Source: Ignavibacteria bacterium
GTDB taxonomy: Bacteria > Bacteroidota > Ignavibacteria > Kapaibacteriales > UBA961
Direction: 5' to 3'
NCBI GenBank assembly: GCA_016873735.1
Contig: VGWD01000002.1
Span: 62,001 to 126,000, forward strand
Length of the DNA stretch: 64,000 nucleotides
Position numbers and translations under genes: made by a program. Position 1 is the stretch's first letter. Every line of letters starts with the position of its first letter. Positions 55,750-64,000 of this stretch are shown piece after piece. Below the pieces are notes generated by a model. The model had not been told where the DNA came from. It did no database searches and worked only from the letters and a program-made list of their open reading frames with translations.

Positions 55750-57057
55750 ATGCATGTACAACATGAAACAAAACCCTGGTGGCATATATCGCTAACCAAG
55801 CAAATATTGTTTGGATTGGTCTTCGGCATTTTTCTGGGTTGGATAGCACCTGAATTTTCTTCATCTCTCTCGTTCATGAGAGATATCTTTTTGAATCTCA
55901 TCAAGTCCATCATTGCTCCTTTGGTATTCTCAACGATCGTCATTGGTATCGCAGGTGGGGGTGATTTGAAAAAAGTAGGAAGAATGGGAGCCAAATCCAT
56001 TCTTTACTTTGAGATAGTCACGACGATTGCTTTGTTTTTAGGACTTGCAGTCGTAAATATTGTTCAACCCGGTTTTGGGATTGTATTGAACGGAGACCCG
56101 GGAACGCTCGGGGCCATTGCGCAGAATCATCCCAAAACATTAATAGAAACTATTGTACATGTATTCCCATCCAGTGTTATTGATGCCATGGCAAAGGGTG
56201 ATGTATTGCAAATCGTTGCATTTTCAATTGTATTTGCAATGGCATTGACTGCAATCGGTGAAAAGGGGAAATTAATCGTTGATATGTGTGAATCTCTTGC
56301 GCAAATCATGTTTAAATTCACCGGTTTCATCATGATGTTTGCTCCGTTCGGCGTTGGTGCCGCAATGGCAGTAACCATTAGTCATCAAGGACTGGGTGTC
56401 CTGGCAAATTTGGGTATGCTGATCATTTCGCTATATGTGGCTTTGGTATTATTTGTTGTTTTCATTCTCGGTGCGGTGGTTCTCTTGTTCAGTGTTCCGC
56501 TCAAGCCTTTTTTGAAGGCTATTCGAGAGCCCTTTATACTTGCTTTTGTTACAACCAGTAGTGAGTCTGCTTTACCAAAGGCAATGCAAAACATGGAGCG
56601 TTTGGGAGTTCCAAAGCGGATTGTTGGTTTTGTGATGCCAACGGGATACAGTTTCAATTTAGATGGAACGACTCTCTATCTTGCAATGGCATCTGTTTTT
56701 GTTGCTCAAGCAGCAGCAACAACGATTCCTGGTTTCACTTTTACATTCGAACAACAAATCATGATGATGCTCTCACTCATGATTACATCCAAAGGTGTTG
56801 CTGCTGTTCCACGGGCCTCGCTCGTGATTTTGCTTGCTACTTTGTCTTCCTTTCTACCACCGGGAATCGGTGCATTGGGTGTGGCAATGATTTTTGGTAT
56901 CGATGAATTGATGGACATGGCAAGAACTTCTGTCAACTTATTAGGAAATTGTCTTGCAACCGTTGTCATAGCTCGCTGGGAAGGTGAATTCAATGATCAA
57001 AAGGCGGCGGTATTCGGAACGGATGATGAAGTAATGGAATCCGCTCTTATACAATGA
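55750..57057 (+). CDS. Dicarboxylate/amino acid:cation symporter (DAACS family)
   Basis: A sodium- or proton-coupled uptake carrier for glutamate, aspartate or C4-dicarboxylates. The chain of 435 residues has eight transmembrane helices and two hairpins. The family signatures are TTSSESALPKAMQ (HP1 serine-rich tip) near residue 270 and SFNLDGTTLY (TM7) near 300; the aromatic- and glycine-rich HP2 region includes VPRASLVIL near 355. The specificity cannot be set from sequence alone. Its last 11 bp overlap the convergent alr gene. Confidence 0.93.
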   Translation: MHVQHETKPWWHISLTKQILFGLVFGIFLGWIAPEFSSSLSFMRDIFLNLIKSIIAPLVFSTIVIGIAGGGDLKKVGRMGAKSILYFEIVTTIALFLGLAVVNIVQPGFGIVLNGDPGTLGAIAQNHPKTLIETIVHVFPSSVIDAMAKGDVLQIVAFSIVFAMALTAIGEKGKLIVDMCESLAQIMFKFTGFIMMFAPFGVGAAMAVTISHQGLGVLANLGMLIISLYVALVLFVVFILGAVVLLFSVPLKPFLKAIREPFILAFVTTSSESALPKAMQNMERLGVPKRIVGFVMPTGYSFNLDGTTLYLAMASVFVAQAAATTIPGFTFTFEQQIMMMLSLMITSKGVAAVPRASLVILLATLSSFLPPGIGALGVAMIFGIDELMDMARTSVNLLGNCLATVVIARWEGEFNDQKAAVFGTDDEVMESALIQ

Positions 57058-58153
57058 TCCGAGGCACTCTTGCAGAGATTGCTGTCGTGATTTCATAAGG
57101 AATCGTATGTAGTATAGCCGCCAAGTCTTCTGCGCTCTGGTGGGCTTGTCCATTCTCCCCTATGAATGTGACTTTTGTTCCTATCGCGATAGCAATATCA
57201 CCAATGTCCACCATGCATTCATCCATGCATATATTGCCCACGACGGGAAATAATGTGCCTTGTATTATGCAGTGAAGTTTTCCTGAAAGTCCCCGAAACA
57301 AACCATCCCCATATCCGATCGGTATAGTTGCTATTGTTGTATCTTTTTCAGCAATGAATGATCTCCCATATGATACGGATTCACCTTTTTTTAATCTTCT
57401 TATCGACATCACTGCTGAATGTAATTGCAATACCGGTTTGATTTCATTGAATGTGTTTGGAATAGGAGAATATCCATACATGGATAAACCGGGTCTTGCA
57501 AGTGTTCCAATGTTCTCCGGCATCCGAATCATAGCAGCGGAATTGCCAACATGAATCAATGCGGGCTTGATATCATGATCTGACAATGTATCCAGACATT
57601 GTTCAAAAATGTGTAATTGTTCTTCCATGAACGATGTATCCACTGAATCAGCGGTCGCAAAATGCGTACACAATCCCTTGAGATGTAATCCCGGAGAAGA
57701 TACAATCAACTGTGCCATTGCTAAGGCTTCCTCGGGATAGACTCCATCACGATGCATGCCGGTGTCTATAAACAGGTGAATATTCACTGTTTTATGATGT
57801 TTCTCAGCCTTTTCGGACAATCTCTTAATCGTATCCACATTGCAAATGATTGTCTCGATGTCATATTGAATGATTGAATCCAATTCTTCGGGTTCTGGAG
57901 GAGTCATCAATAATAGGGATGCATGTATACCTGCTTCACGCAATTGAACACCTTCAGAAGCAAAAGCTATTCCCAAATACTTGATGCCTTCTTCAATGGC
58001 GATGCGTGAACATTCAATGATGCCATGACCATAAGCATTGGCTTTGACCATTGCCATGATTTCAGTGTGCGCCGATAGGTGATCTTTCAAGAGTTTGATA
58101 TTAGACCGAAGAGCGCGGGAATCTATAATGACATGTGTGGATCGTGTATGCAT
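57047..58153 (-). CDS. alr: Alanine racemase
   Basis: PLP-dependent racemase providing D-alanine for peptidoglycan. The 368-residue chain has the PLP lysine K37 in MVKANAYGHG and the catalytic tyrosine in SVSYGRSFIAEKDT near residue 260. A C-terminal domain DECMVDIG and the usual length complete it. It is not fused to MurF, unlike many Bacteroidota. It lies 6 bp after manC, in an operon of wall and sugar precursors. Confidence 0.95.
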   Translation of the reverse strand: MHTRSTHVIIDSRALRSNIKLLKDHLSAHTEIMAMVKANAYGHGIIECSRIAIEEGIKYLGIAFASEGVQLREAGIHASLLLMTPPEPEELDSIIQYDIETIICNVDTIKRLSEKAEKHHKTVNIHLFIDTGMHRDGVYPEEALAMAQLIVSSPGLHLKGLCTHFATADSVDTSFMEEQLHIFEQCLDTLSDHDIKPALIHVGNSAAMIRMPENIGTLARPGLSMYGYSPIPNTFNEIKPVLQLHSAVMSIRRLKKGESVSYGRSFIAEKDTTIATIPIGYGDGLFRGLSGKLHCIIQGTLFPVVGNICMDECMVDIGDIAIAIGTKVTFIGENGQAHQSAEDLAAILHTIPYEITTAISARVPRIIV

Positions 58154-58159
58154 GAAGTG

Positions 58160-59251
58160 CTATAGCAAATGTTCTTTATCTTGTTCCCGTAATGCGGTAA
58201 CAATAGACTTGACTTCCTGAGCTTTGTCTGTAGGGCAAACCATGATTGCATCCGGAGTTGATATGATTGTCATCCCGGAAATGGAATGTGCGGTTAATGT
58301 CACATTGGGATTGTCATTCCAGACAATACTATTCGCTGAATCTATTATGAGGCAATTACCTGATATGATATTTCCTGATTGATCGCTATAACCGAGTCTG
58401 GCAAGTGCATCCCATGATCCTACATCATCCCATGTAAATGAAGCGGGAAGAACAGCCACATTGGAGATGCGCTCCATGATGCCATAATCTATTGATGTCG
58501 CTTCTAAGTTTGCAAATGCTATTGCGCAATCAGAGGAATCAATGGATAACCCATTTTTTAAATAGGCATATAACTCTTCCATAGCCGAAAATGAAGCAGG
58601 CATTGCAAATCTCATTGCTTCGGCAAATGTATCAAGCCTATAGAAGAACATGCCGCTATTCCAATAGAATGTTCCTTTCTCAATATAAAGTAATGCATCT
58701 TGAATCTTAGGCTTTTCCCTGAAACTCTCTACGCGTAGAATACCACAATCGGAAATTGAATGGCCTGATTCAATATATCCATAGCCGGTTTCGGGTCTTG
58801 ATGGTGGTATGCCGAATGTAACGATATCTGCATTATTGGAAGCATGATGCATCGCTAAGCGAACATCTTCGGCAAAAGTCTCTGCCGGACGAATAAAATG
58901 ATCGGCAGTGAATACGCCGACTGTAACGTCTGCATCTGATATATTGTATTCTGCTTTTATGAGTGCATAAGCCAGCGCAAGACAGGGCGCGGTATTTCGT
59001 TTTGAAGGTTCGGCAATAATGTGATTGAATGGAATTTCCGGCAATGCTTCGATTATGGCATCCCGAAGAATTGCACCGGTGATGATGAAAATATCTTCGC
59101 GTGGTATGCTGAGTGCAATGCGGTCAACTGCTTCGGCTAGCATTGTTTTATCTGAAAACAATGTAAGCAATTGTTTTGGATGATGTTTTCTACTTAGAGG
59201 CCAGAATCGTTCGCCTGAACCTCCGGCCATGATGAGTGCTATGTGCTTCAT
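58160..59251 (-). CDS. manC: Mannose-1-phosphate guanylyltransferase
   Basis: Makes GDP-mannose from mannose 1-phosphate and GTP. The 363-residue chain is the single-domain type. The N-terminal GGSGERFWPLSRKHHPKQ signature and the FREKPK lysine motif near residue 177 are clear. GDP-mannose feeds surface polysaccharide or cargo-anchoring glycans. Its start overlaps the asd stop by 4 bp (ATGA), so translation is coupled. Confidence 0.93.
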   Translation of the reverse strand: MKHIALIMAGGSGERFWPLSRKHHPKQLLTLFSDKTMLAEAVDRIALSIPREDIFIITGAILRDAIIEALPEIPFNHIIAEPSKRNTAPCLALAYALIKAEYNISDADVTVGVFTADHFIRPAETFAEDVRLAMHHASNNADIVTFGIPPSRPETGYGYIESGHSISDCGILRVESFREKPKIQDALLYIEKGTFYWNSGMFFYRLDTFAEAMRFAMPASFSAMEELYAYLKNGLSIDSSDCAIAFANLEATSIDYGIMERISNVAVLPASFTWDDVGSWDALARLGYSDQSGNIISGNCLIIDSANSIVWNDNPNVTLTAHSISGMTIISTPDAIMVCPTDKAQEVKSIVTALREQDKEHLL

Positions 59252-60246
59252 GAGTTCTTTTGCATGAGTAATTCTGCGATCTGTACGGCATTTGTTGCCG
59301 CACCTTTGCGAAGATTATCGGCCACAACCCAAATCATCAATCCATGAGGATGATCTTCATCCTTACGAATTCGACCAATGAAAACATCATTATTGCCGGC
59401 CGCGGATATGGGAGTTGGGAATGCATCATTATGTGAGTCATCGATAATCGTCAGTCCGGGGATACCTTTCAGACATTCATGTATTTCGTCAATTGTCCAA
59501 TCGGCATCGAGTTCTGCATAGATAGATTCTGCATGACCCCCTGTGGTAGGGATTCTTACGCATGTAACGGCAATCGGTAAATCCGGCATTGAAAATATTC
59601 GTCTGATCTCTCTGCGCATTTTGATTTCTTCTTCCGTGGATGCACCTCTTTCTTCACTCAGTCTATTATGAAACACGGTATTGAATGCCAATGGATGAAA
59701 TGAAATTCTTTCTCGTGGTTCAATGCCTTGCAGTTCATCATTCAATTGATCAATTCCTTTCTGACCTGCACCGGAAACGGATTGATAGGTGGAAACAATC
59801 AATCGCTTGAGACCAAAACGTTTGCGGATTGGTTCAAGAGCAAAAACTAACTGAATGGTGGAGCAATTTGGATTGGCAATGATGCCATGATGATTCATGG
59901 CATCGTCCGGATTTACTTCGGGAACCACAAGTGGGACATCGGGCTCCATTCGGAAGGCGGAGGAATTATCAATTACGGTACATCCCGCTTTTACCGCAAT
60001 CGGTGCGTAAGCACGACTAAGTACTCCGCCTGCCGAAAAGAGTGCAATATCAATGGCATCAAATGAATGTTCATCGAGCTTCTGAACAGTTAGAGTTGTA
60101 CCACGAAACTCCAACATTGTTCCTGCTGATCGTTCGGAGGCATATAAAGCCAATGAATCAATCGGAACATTCATCTCGTCTAAAACGTCGAGCATCGTTC
60201 TTCCAACCAAACCGGTTGCGCCCACGATTGCCATCTTGAATCCCAT
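59248..60246 (-). CDS. asd: Aspartate-semialdehyde dehydrogenase
   Basis: Reduces aspartyl phosphate to aspartate semialdehyde, the entry to diaminopimelate, lysine, threonine and methionine. The protein of 332 residues has the NADP-binding GATGLVG at 9-15, the catalytic C128 in NPNCSTIQLV and the RIPTTGGHAESI segment near 235. I start at 60246 (MGFKMAIVG), not at an in-frame ATG 81 bp upstream, because the longer reading adds residues before the Rossmann start that do not fit. A TATATTTG element sits at the right distance. Confidence 0.94.
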   Translation of the reverse strand: MGFKMAIVGATGLVGRTMLDVLDEMNVPIDSLALYASERSAGTMLEFRGTTLTVQKLDEHSFDAIDIALFSAGGVLSRAYAPIAVKAGCTVIDNSSAFRMEPDVPLVVPEVNPDDAMNHHGIIANPNCSTIQLVFALEPIRKRFGLKRLIVSTYQSVSGAGQKGIDQLNDELQGIEPRERISFHPLAFNTVFHNRLSEERGASTEEEIKMRREIRRIFSMPDLPIAVTCVRIPTTGGHAESIYAELDADWTIDEIHECLKGIPGLTIIDDSHNDAFPTPISAAGNNDVFIGRIRKDEDHPHGLMIWVVADNLRKGAATNAVQIAELLMQKNS

Positions 60247-60288
60247 GTGATCTTTATGCTGCTGTAAATAGAGGGAATAAAATGTTTG

Positions 60289-60296
60289 CAAATATA
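60289..60296 (-). promoter_or_regulatory. Predicted -7 promoter element of asd
   Basis: TATATTTG on the minus strand, identical to the rpsT -7 element. No clear TTG lies at -33. The leader would be about 36 nt. It sits in the 100-bp gap after the methyltransferase gene, the only likely break in this block. Confidence 0.4.
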
Positions 60297-60346
60297 TGTA
60301 ATTACTTTGAGTTCTGTTCATTTTCATAAAAAGAATGAGCAGAGAT

Positions 60347-61798
60347 TTACACGAAGCTCATCTTCTTCCAAAATGGAAGGGTGTGAATAAAATGATGATA
60401 TGCATTATGCGCTCTGTCAATCACATTTGCATAGTCACCATACCCTTGAATCTCCATCCATTCAGCAATCCATTCAATTGGATTATCTGCATGCTTCATG
60501 GTGGCGATGAGCATGAGTGCTGTATCTTGGTTTATATGTATTCCCGAACCTGAATATAATGATGGAATGACATGCTCATCGGAAATAAGCGCTTCTTCCA
60601 GAAATCTTAATGCCATCTGCTTGAATGCCATGATGGACTCTTCGGAAGGAATGCTCTGAGGGATTGGCTTGATTTGTTCGGTAAATAATAGATTAAGGAG
60701 AGCACTTCGAGCATGATCAATGCTTGTTCCTTTCTCGGCTGCATGAGCAAGAATGGACTTTACATGCATATGTTGTTCTTTCAATGCCTGTAAGATTGGT
60801 TCATGATATGCTATGTCGAGATCAATGGGAGAACAACCCGGTAATACGATTCTATCCTCAAGATGTATTTCCATTTGCACAATACCCAGATGCAAATCTT
60901 GAAAGCCCTGCAAATCTTGATGCATGTTCTTTGCATAGACATCCCACCGAAACATGGTATTTCTGATCAAATCCTTGAATGTCTCGAATCGATTTACATC
61001 TTCTTCTAGCGATAGGATATCATCAAATCCTTCAGGTAAACAAATGGCTCCATTATTCAGATATAGTGGAATTTGCCCTACAAATGTAAGCCCGATCTCA
61101 GACATGGTTTGTTCCATTTCCGAAAAGGAAAATGGAGTCCAATGATCGGCATAGTACTCATGAATGATGTATTTGATGTCATGCCGGGACAATTCTTCTA
61201 TAAATGAAGCTGCTGATGGTACTGCCTTCATATATGCGGGATTCCGTTCAAGCATCCACTGTAGGAATCCAATGCCTTGCTCTGCATTGTAAAATGAATC
61301 ATCGGTAAGCCCCATTGAATATTCGCGCATCATCATTCTCAGTGGCTCATAGACATGCCAACCCGGATAGGCATTATAACTGATCAAAGCAAGTCCATTA
61401 TTGCTTAAAGATTTTTTGATGATGCCATGTATAGCATTTCTCACTGATTTATGAACCCATGCATAAAGCCCGTGCATGACAATATAATCGCAAAGTGGCA
61501 ATTGCTCCACTTTTGTAATGTCTGCTTGTATGAATTGACAATTCAGAATACCCAATGATGCAGCTCTTTTTTGTGCATGTTCAATATGTCTATGGTTGAA
61601 ATCTATGCCGATAAACGATGCAAGAGGATTCGCTGCCGCATAAACAATGAGAGAATGCCCCGAACCACAACCCAGTTCACAATACGTGAAGGAAGTAGAA
61701 TCAGGAATATCAAATCCACGCATTGCGGCAATGCATCTAAGAATATGCGGATTCAATTCTGTGAAAAAAGTGTCGGTATATGGAATGGTATCAAGCAT
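60347..61798 (-). CDS. SAM-dependent methyltransferase with PKMT-type regulatory region
   Basis: A class I methyltransferase of 483 residues. Motif I is ELGCGSG (41-47), followed by SFIGIDFNHRHIEHA, then DYIVMHGLYAWVH and LISYNAYPGWH near 145. This block is the hallmark of the family containing rickettsial protein-lysine methyltransferases of outer-membrane protein B. The C-terminal half (about 200-483) is a separate helical regulatory-type region. The substrate here is unknown; an outer-membrane or cargo protein is a reasonable guess. A GTG 12 bp upstream overlaps dacB by 4 bp; the ATG at 61798 is preferred. Confidence 0.85.
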   Translation of the reverse strand: MLDTIPYTDTFFTELNPHILRCIAAMRGFDIPDSTSFTYCELGCGSGHSLIVYAAANPLASFIGIDFNHRHIEHAQKRAASLGILNCQFIQADITKVEQLPLCDYIVMHGLYAWVHKSVRNAIHGIIKKSLSNNGLALISYNAYPGWHVYEPLRMMMREYSMGLTDDSFYNAEQGIGFLQWMLERNPAYMKAVPSAASFIEELSRHDIKYIIHEYYADHWTPFSFSEMEQTMSEIGLTFVGQIPLYLNNGAICLPEGFDDILSLEEDVNRFETFKDLIRNTMFRWDVYAKNMHQDLQGFQDLHLGIVQMEIHLEDRIVLPGCSPIDLDIAYHEPILQALKEQHMHVKSILAHAAEKGTSIDHARSALLNLLFTEQIKPIPQSIPSEESIMAFKQMALRFLEEALISDEHVIPSLYSGSGIHINQDTALMLIATMKHADNPIEWIAEWMEIQGYGDYANVIDRAHNAYHHFIHTLPFWKKMSFV

Positions 61799-61806
61799 GC
61801 ACAATA

Positions 61807-63351
61807 TCACTTACGGGAAAAGCTAGCCAATCGCATGCAAATCATGTCTTGAAGATTTCTGATGATTCCATCCTGAACGGTGAAACCATTCATCATCATT
61901 GAGAATGCCAATTGCTCTCCATCACGAGTGGTTGCATATCCGGAAAGACAGCTGACATTATTCATTGATCCCGTCTTTGCGATTACTTGCTGCTGAGCCA
62001 ATGATTTCAACATGCGATTTTTTAATGTTCCTGTTTGACCGGGCCGAGCCAAAGAGGCAAGAAAGTGTTCTTTATTCGGAGATCTATGCATTGCCGATAA
62101 GAGCAATGTTTGTTGATAGGCACTAAGAAGATTCAATCTTGATAATCCGGATCCATCAACAATGGCGCATTGTTCAGGTATGATGCCGATCTTCGTGATG
62201 AATTTTTTCATGCTTTCAGCACCTTTGGCAAATGAGCCCTCACCAAATTGTTCTTTTGCAATCGTTTTGAAGATCATTTCGGCTGCAAGATTGTGGCTTA
62301 CTGTATTGATGATCGTGATGATTGATGACATTGGAGGGGATGTTATTTCGTGTATCGCTTTCAATCCGACATAGTCTATTGGTTCATTGAGCATTTCATT
62401 CTTGAGCAAAGACCCACGAATCCTGATACCCATTTTCTCTAATCGTTGTTTGAATACATGTAAAAAGAACTGTACAGGATCATCAATACTTAAGCCAATG
62501 GCAGACATAGCCTCTTCGGTTTTTATCATCATTCCCGGGTCGATCATTGAAATTGATCCCTGCATGTCAATCACTCCTGATCGAGGATCTGTATCGGAAT
62601 CAATCAATGTTGGACTTCCCGTCGGGACTGTCATGACATTATTCACTATCCGAAGATAGGAATTATCGGGTATCATTGTCATGCGTGAATAATCACCTGA
62701 TTTCAAACCCGGTCTGAATTGCATCTCCACTTTATTATCATGCAATGCAATTGCTGAAATAGGTGCAGAATATGGATAGGGAATATCATCAATAGCCCAG
62801 CCCGGACCAAATATTTCATCATCAAAATAGGAATGATCAAGAATAATATTTCCTTTGATTGAAGTAATGCCCAATGAATCCAATTTCAGAGCGATATTAT
62901 CAAGAATAATCAGTGGATCTTTCATGAAGTATAAACTCATGGTGGGATCACCGGAAGCACGGATGATGATATCACCATTGAGTTCGCCCGAAGTTTGTAT
63001 CTCTCCATCTATGTAAATGCGGGTGGCATACTTAAAGTCCGGTCCAAGTAATTCCAAAGCTACGGCAGTCGTGAACATCTTCATTGTTGAAGCAGGAATC
63101 AGCGAAGTATTTGCATGTTTTTTGTAGAATGTTTCGCCACTTTCGGGATGGATCACACATACTCCAACCGATGCATTGCCAAGTTCCGGCGCAGAAAGTA
63201 TCGCATCAATGTCTTCCTGCAATTGCTTCAAAGCATATGTCTGCCCATTGCTTGCTTTTTTGTCTATCTTATTAGTATCGAGTTTGATTGAAATGTTCAA
63301 AGCTTGGGCTTCAACGGATATGCCAAACAAGAGAAAGAAAATGAGAATCAT
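61807..63351 (-). CDS. dacB: D-alanyl-D-alanine carboxypeptidase/endopeptidase (PBP4, DacB)
   Basis: A periplasmic peptidase that trims or cuts peptidoglycan crosslinks. The 514 residues carry a signal peptide (1-15, ending in VEA) and the three active-site motifs. These are S88-T-M-K91 in LIPASTMKMF, SxN in SHNLAAEMIF near residue 350, and KTGSMNNVSCLSGY near 460. The long insert between the first two motifs (about 130-330) is typical of PBP4. The start overlaps the CMD-family gene stop by 4 bp. Confidence 0.95.
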   Translation of the reverse strand: MILIFFLLFGISVEAQALNISIKLDTNKIDKKASNGQTYALKQLQEDIDAILSAPELGNASVGVCVIHPESGETFYKKHANTSLIPASTMKMFTTAVALELLGPDFKYATRIYIDGEIQTSGELNGDIIIRASGDPTMSLYFMKDPLIILDNIALKLDSLGITSIKGNIILDHSYFDDEIFGPGWAIDDIPYPYSAPISAIALHDNKVEMQFRPGLKSGDYSRMTMIPDNSYLRIVNNVMTVPTGSPTLIDSDTDPRSGVIDMQGSISMIDPGMMIKTEEAMSAIGLSIDDPVQFFLHVFKQRLEKMGIRIRGSLLKNEMLNEPIDYVGLKAIHEITSPPMSSIITIINTVSHNLAAEMIFKTIAKEQFGEGSFAKGAESMKKFITKIGIIPEQCAIVDGSGLSRLNLLSAYQQTLLLSAMHRSPNKEHFLASLARPGQTGTLKNRMLKSLAQQQVIAKTGSMNNVSCLSGYATTRDGEQLAFSMMMNGFTVQDGIIRNLQDMICMRLASFSRK

Positions 63352-63941
63352 GATCTAAATTCCTTGAGCATAGTATGTGCAAATGCATATGCTTCATTTG
63401 TTTGTTTTGTATGAAGACATTCAATTGCTGCTTCTATGTCTTCCATCTCAACACCTACATGCAATGCTCCACGGATATGGGAAATCACTTGCTGCTTCCA
63501 TTGTCCCAAAGACAACATGCAAATGTTGATAAGCTCTCGTGTTTGAATATCCAAACCTGCTCTCGATAATGTTTTGCCATAGCCATCAATGATCATCCAC
63601 TCTGACAATTCAGGAGAAAATGAATGCATGCGTTTGTTCATCTTTTCGAAAACTGTTGTATAAATATCTCTGCATAATTTCTCACCCCTCTGTTTGAAGA
63701 TTTGTACATCATATTCCTGAATTGATGCCGGTGCTTCATTGTATACTTCATGTAACAATGATAAACCTTCAATCGAAGCCGGATAACCAGAAAATAAATG
63801 GATTTGAAGCAATGCCTCATATAAAGCAGCAAAAGGGATATGTGATTCCAAAGCATCTTGCATGAGTTTTCGAGCATTGCCTTTTTCATTGCAGGACATG
63901 GAGATTGTAATGTTCAGAATCAGATGTTGTTGTTGTGTCAT
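63348..63941 (-). CDS. Carboxymuconolactone decarboxylase/AhpD-like family protein
   Basis: The protein has 197 residues. Two CMD-like repeats are visible. The second has GYGKTLSRAGLDIQTRELINICMLSLGQW, then SHIRGALHVGVEMEDIEA. The CxxC pair of AhpD peroxidases is missing, so a peroxidase role is unlikely and a decarboxylase-like or unknown role remains. AGGA lies 7 bp before the ATG at 63941, which favours it over a start 48 bp upstream. The start overlaps the stop of the partial upstream gene as ATGA. Confidence 0.78.
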   Translation of the reverse strand: MTQQQHLILNITISMSCNEKGNARKLMQDALESHIPFAALYEALLQIHLFSGYPASIEGLSLLHEVYNEAPASIQEYDVQIFKQRGEKLCRDIYTTVFEKMNKRMHSFSPELSEWMIIDGYGKTLSRAGLDIQTRELINICMLSLGQWKQQVISHIRGALHVGVEMEDIEAAIECLHTKQTNEAYAFAHTMLKEFRS

Positions 63942-64000
63942 GACTTTCCTTTCACATATGCTGCGAGTGTCTTTCCAAGTGCATGACATGCCCTTGCCCT
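63938..64000 (-). CDS. C-terminal end of an unidentified protein (gene continues beyond window)
   Basis: An open frame enters from the right edge and stops with TGA at 63938, giving 20 visible residues ending AAYVKGKS. The stop overlaps the next start as ATGA, the same coupling used in the genes downstream, which supports it being real. Too little is visible to name it. Confidence 0.45.
   Translation of the reverse strand, partial: RARACHALGKTLAAYVKGKS

Overview
The window comes from a moderately AT-rich bacterium, most likely of the FCB superphylum (Bacteroidota/Chlorobiota; a Kapabacteria- or Ignavibacteria-like lineage is my best guess). The main reasons are an apparently intact 2346-residue SprA, the outer-membrane translocon of the type IX secretion system (T9SS), and several secreted proteins ending in T9SS-type C-terminal sorting domains. 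Families common in that group are also present (DUF2851, DUF1844, DUF3179, SBBP-repeat proteins), and promoters resemble the Bacteroidetes TTG...TAnnTTTG type. The phylum assignment is inference. No CRISPR array, rRNA, insertion sequence or prophage was seen. Coding density is very high, with no gene-free stretch above about 250 bp.

Region 1 (1-12640, minus strand): a partial giant VWA-domain secreted protein, then an rsmE/pseudouridine synthase/AddB-like nuclease operon, an SPFH protein, an ABC exporter and a DUF3179 membrane protein. Region 2 (12717-21004, minus): an information-processing block, read 5' to 3' on the minus strand as ptsN, coiled-coil protein, murI, dppBC-like permeases, holA, rpsT, tRNA-Arg, rpsO and pnp. 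It has clear terminators after rpsO and pnp and a long hairpin in the pnp leader. Region 3 (21016-28483): a sugar nucleotidyltransferase/phosphohexomutase fusion translationally coupled to a secreted GH27 alpha-galactosidase, then a divergent biotin carboxylase converging on a GT9 glycosyltransferase. Region 4 (28495-37937): sprA, a T9SS-type secreted protein and a RidA-family enzyme.

Region 5 (38050-47654): a plus-strand operon of a degenerate phosphofructokinase, DUF1844, NAD kinase, HAD phosphatase and perhaps a polyprenyl synthase. Minus-strand thrS and meaB follow, then a plus-strand OmpA lipoprotein/pyrF/DUF2851 operon. Region 6 (47706-54576, minus): an apparent surface operon of a lipoprotein, a subtilisin-like protease and an SBBP/Ig protein, closed by a strong terminator. 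Region 7 (54688-64000): a TolB-like propeller and a dicarboxylate symporter on the plus strand, then a minus-strand block of cell-wall and precursor genes (CMD-family protein, dacB, PKMT-like methyltransferase, asd, manC, alr).

The unifying theme is envelope biology. The window holds a T9SS translocon, at least four further cargo-type proteins, sugar-nucleotide synthesis, peptidoglycan precursor and remodelling enzymes (murI, alr, asd, dacB), and core translation and RNA-decay genes. The most unusual items are a phosphofructokinase homologue that has lost most ATP- and substrate-binding residues, a nucleotidyltransferase with a degenerate mutase half coupled to an alpha-galactosidase, an arginine/aspartate/glycine-rich tail on PNPase with a candidate autoregulatory leader hairpin, and sprA followed at once by a heptosyltransferase-like gene.
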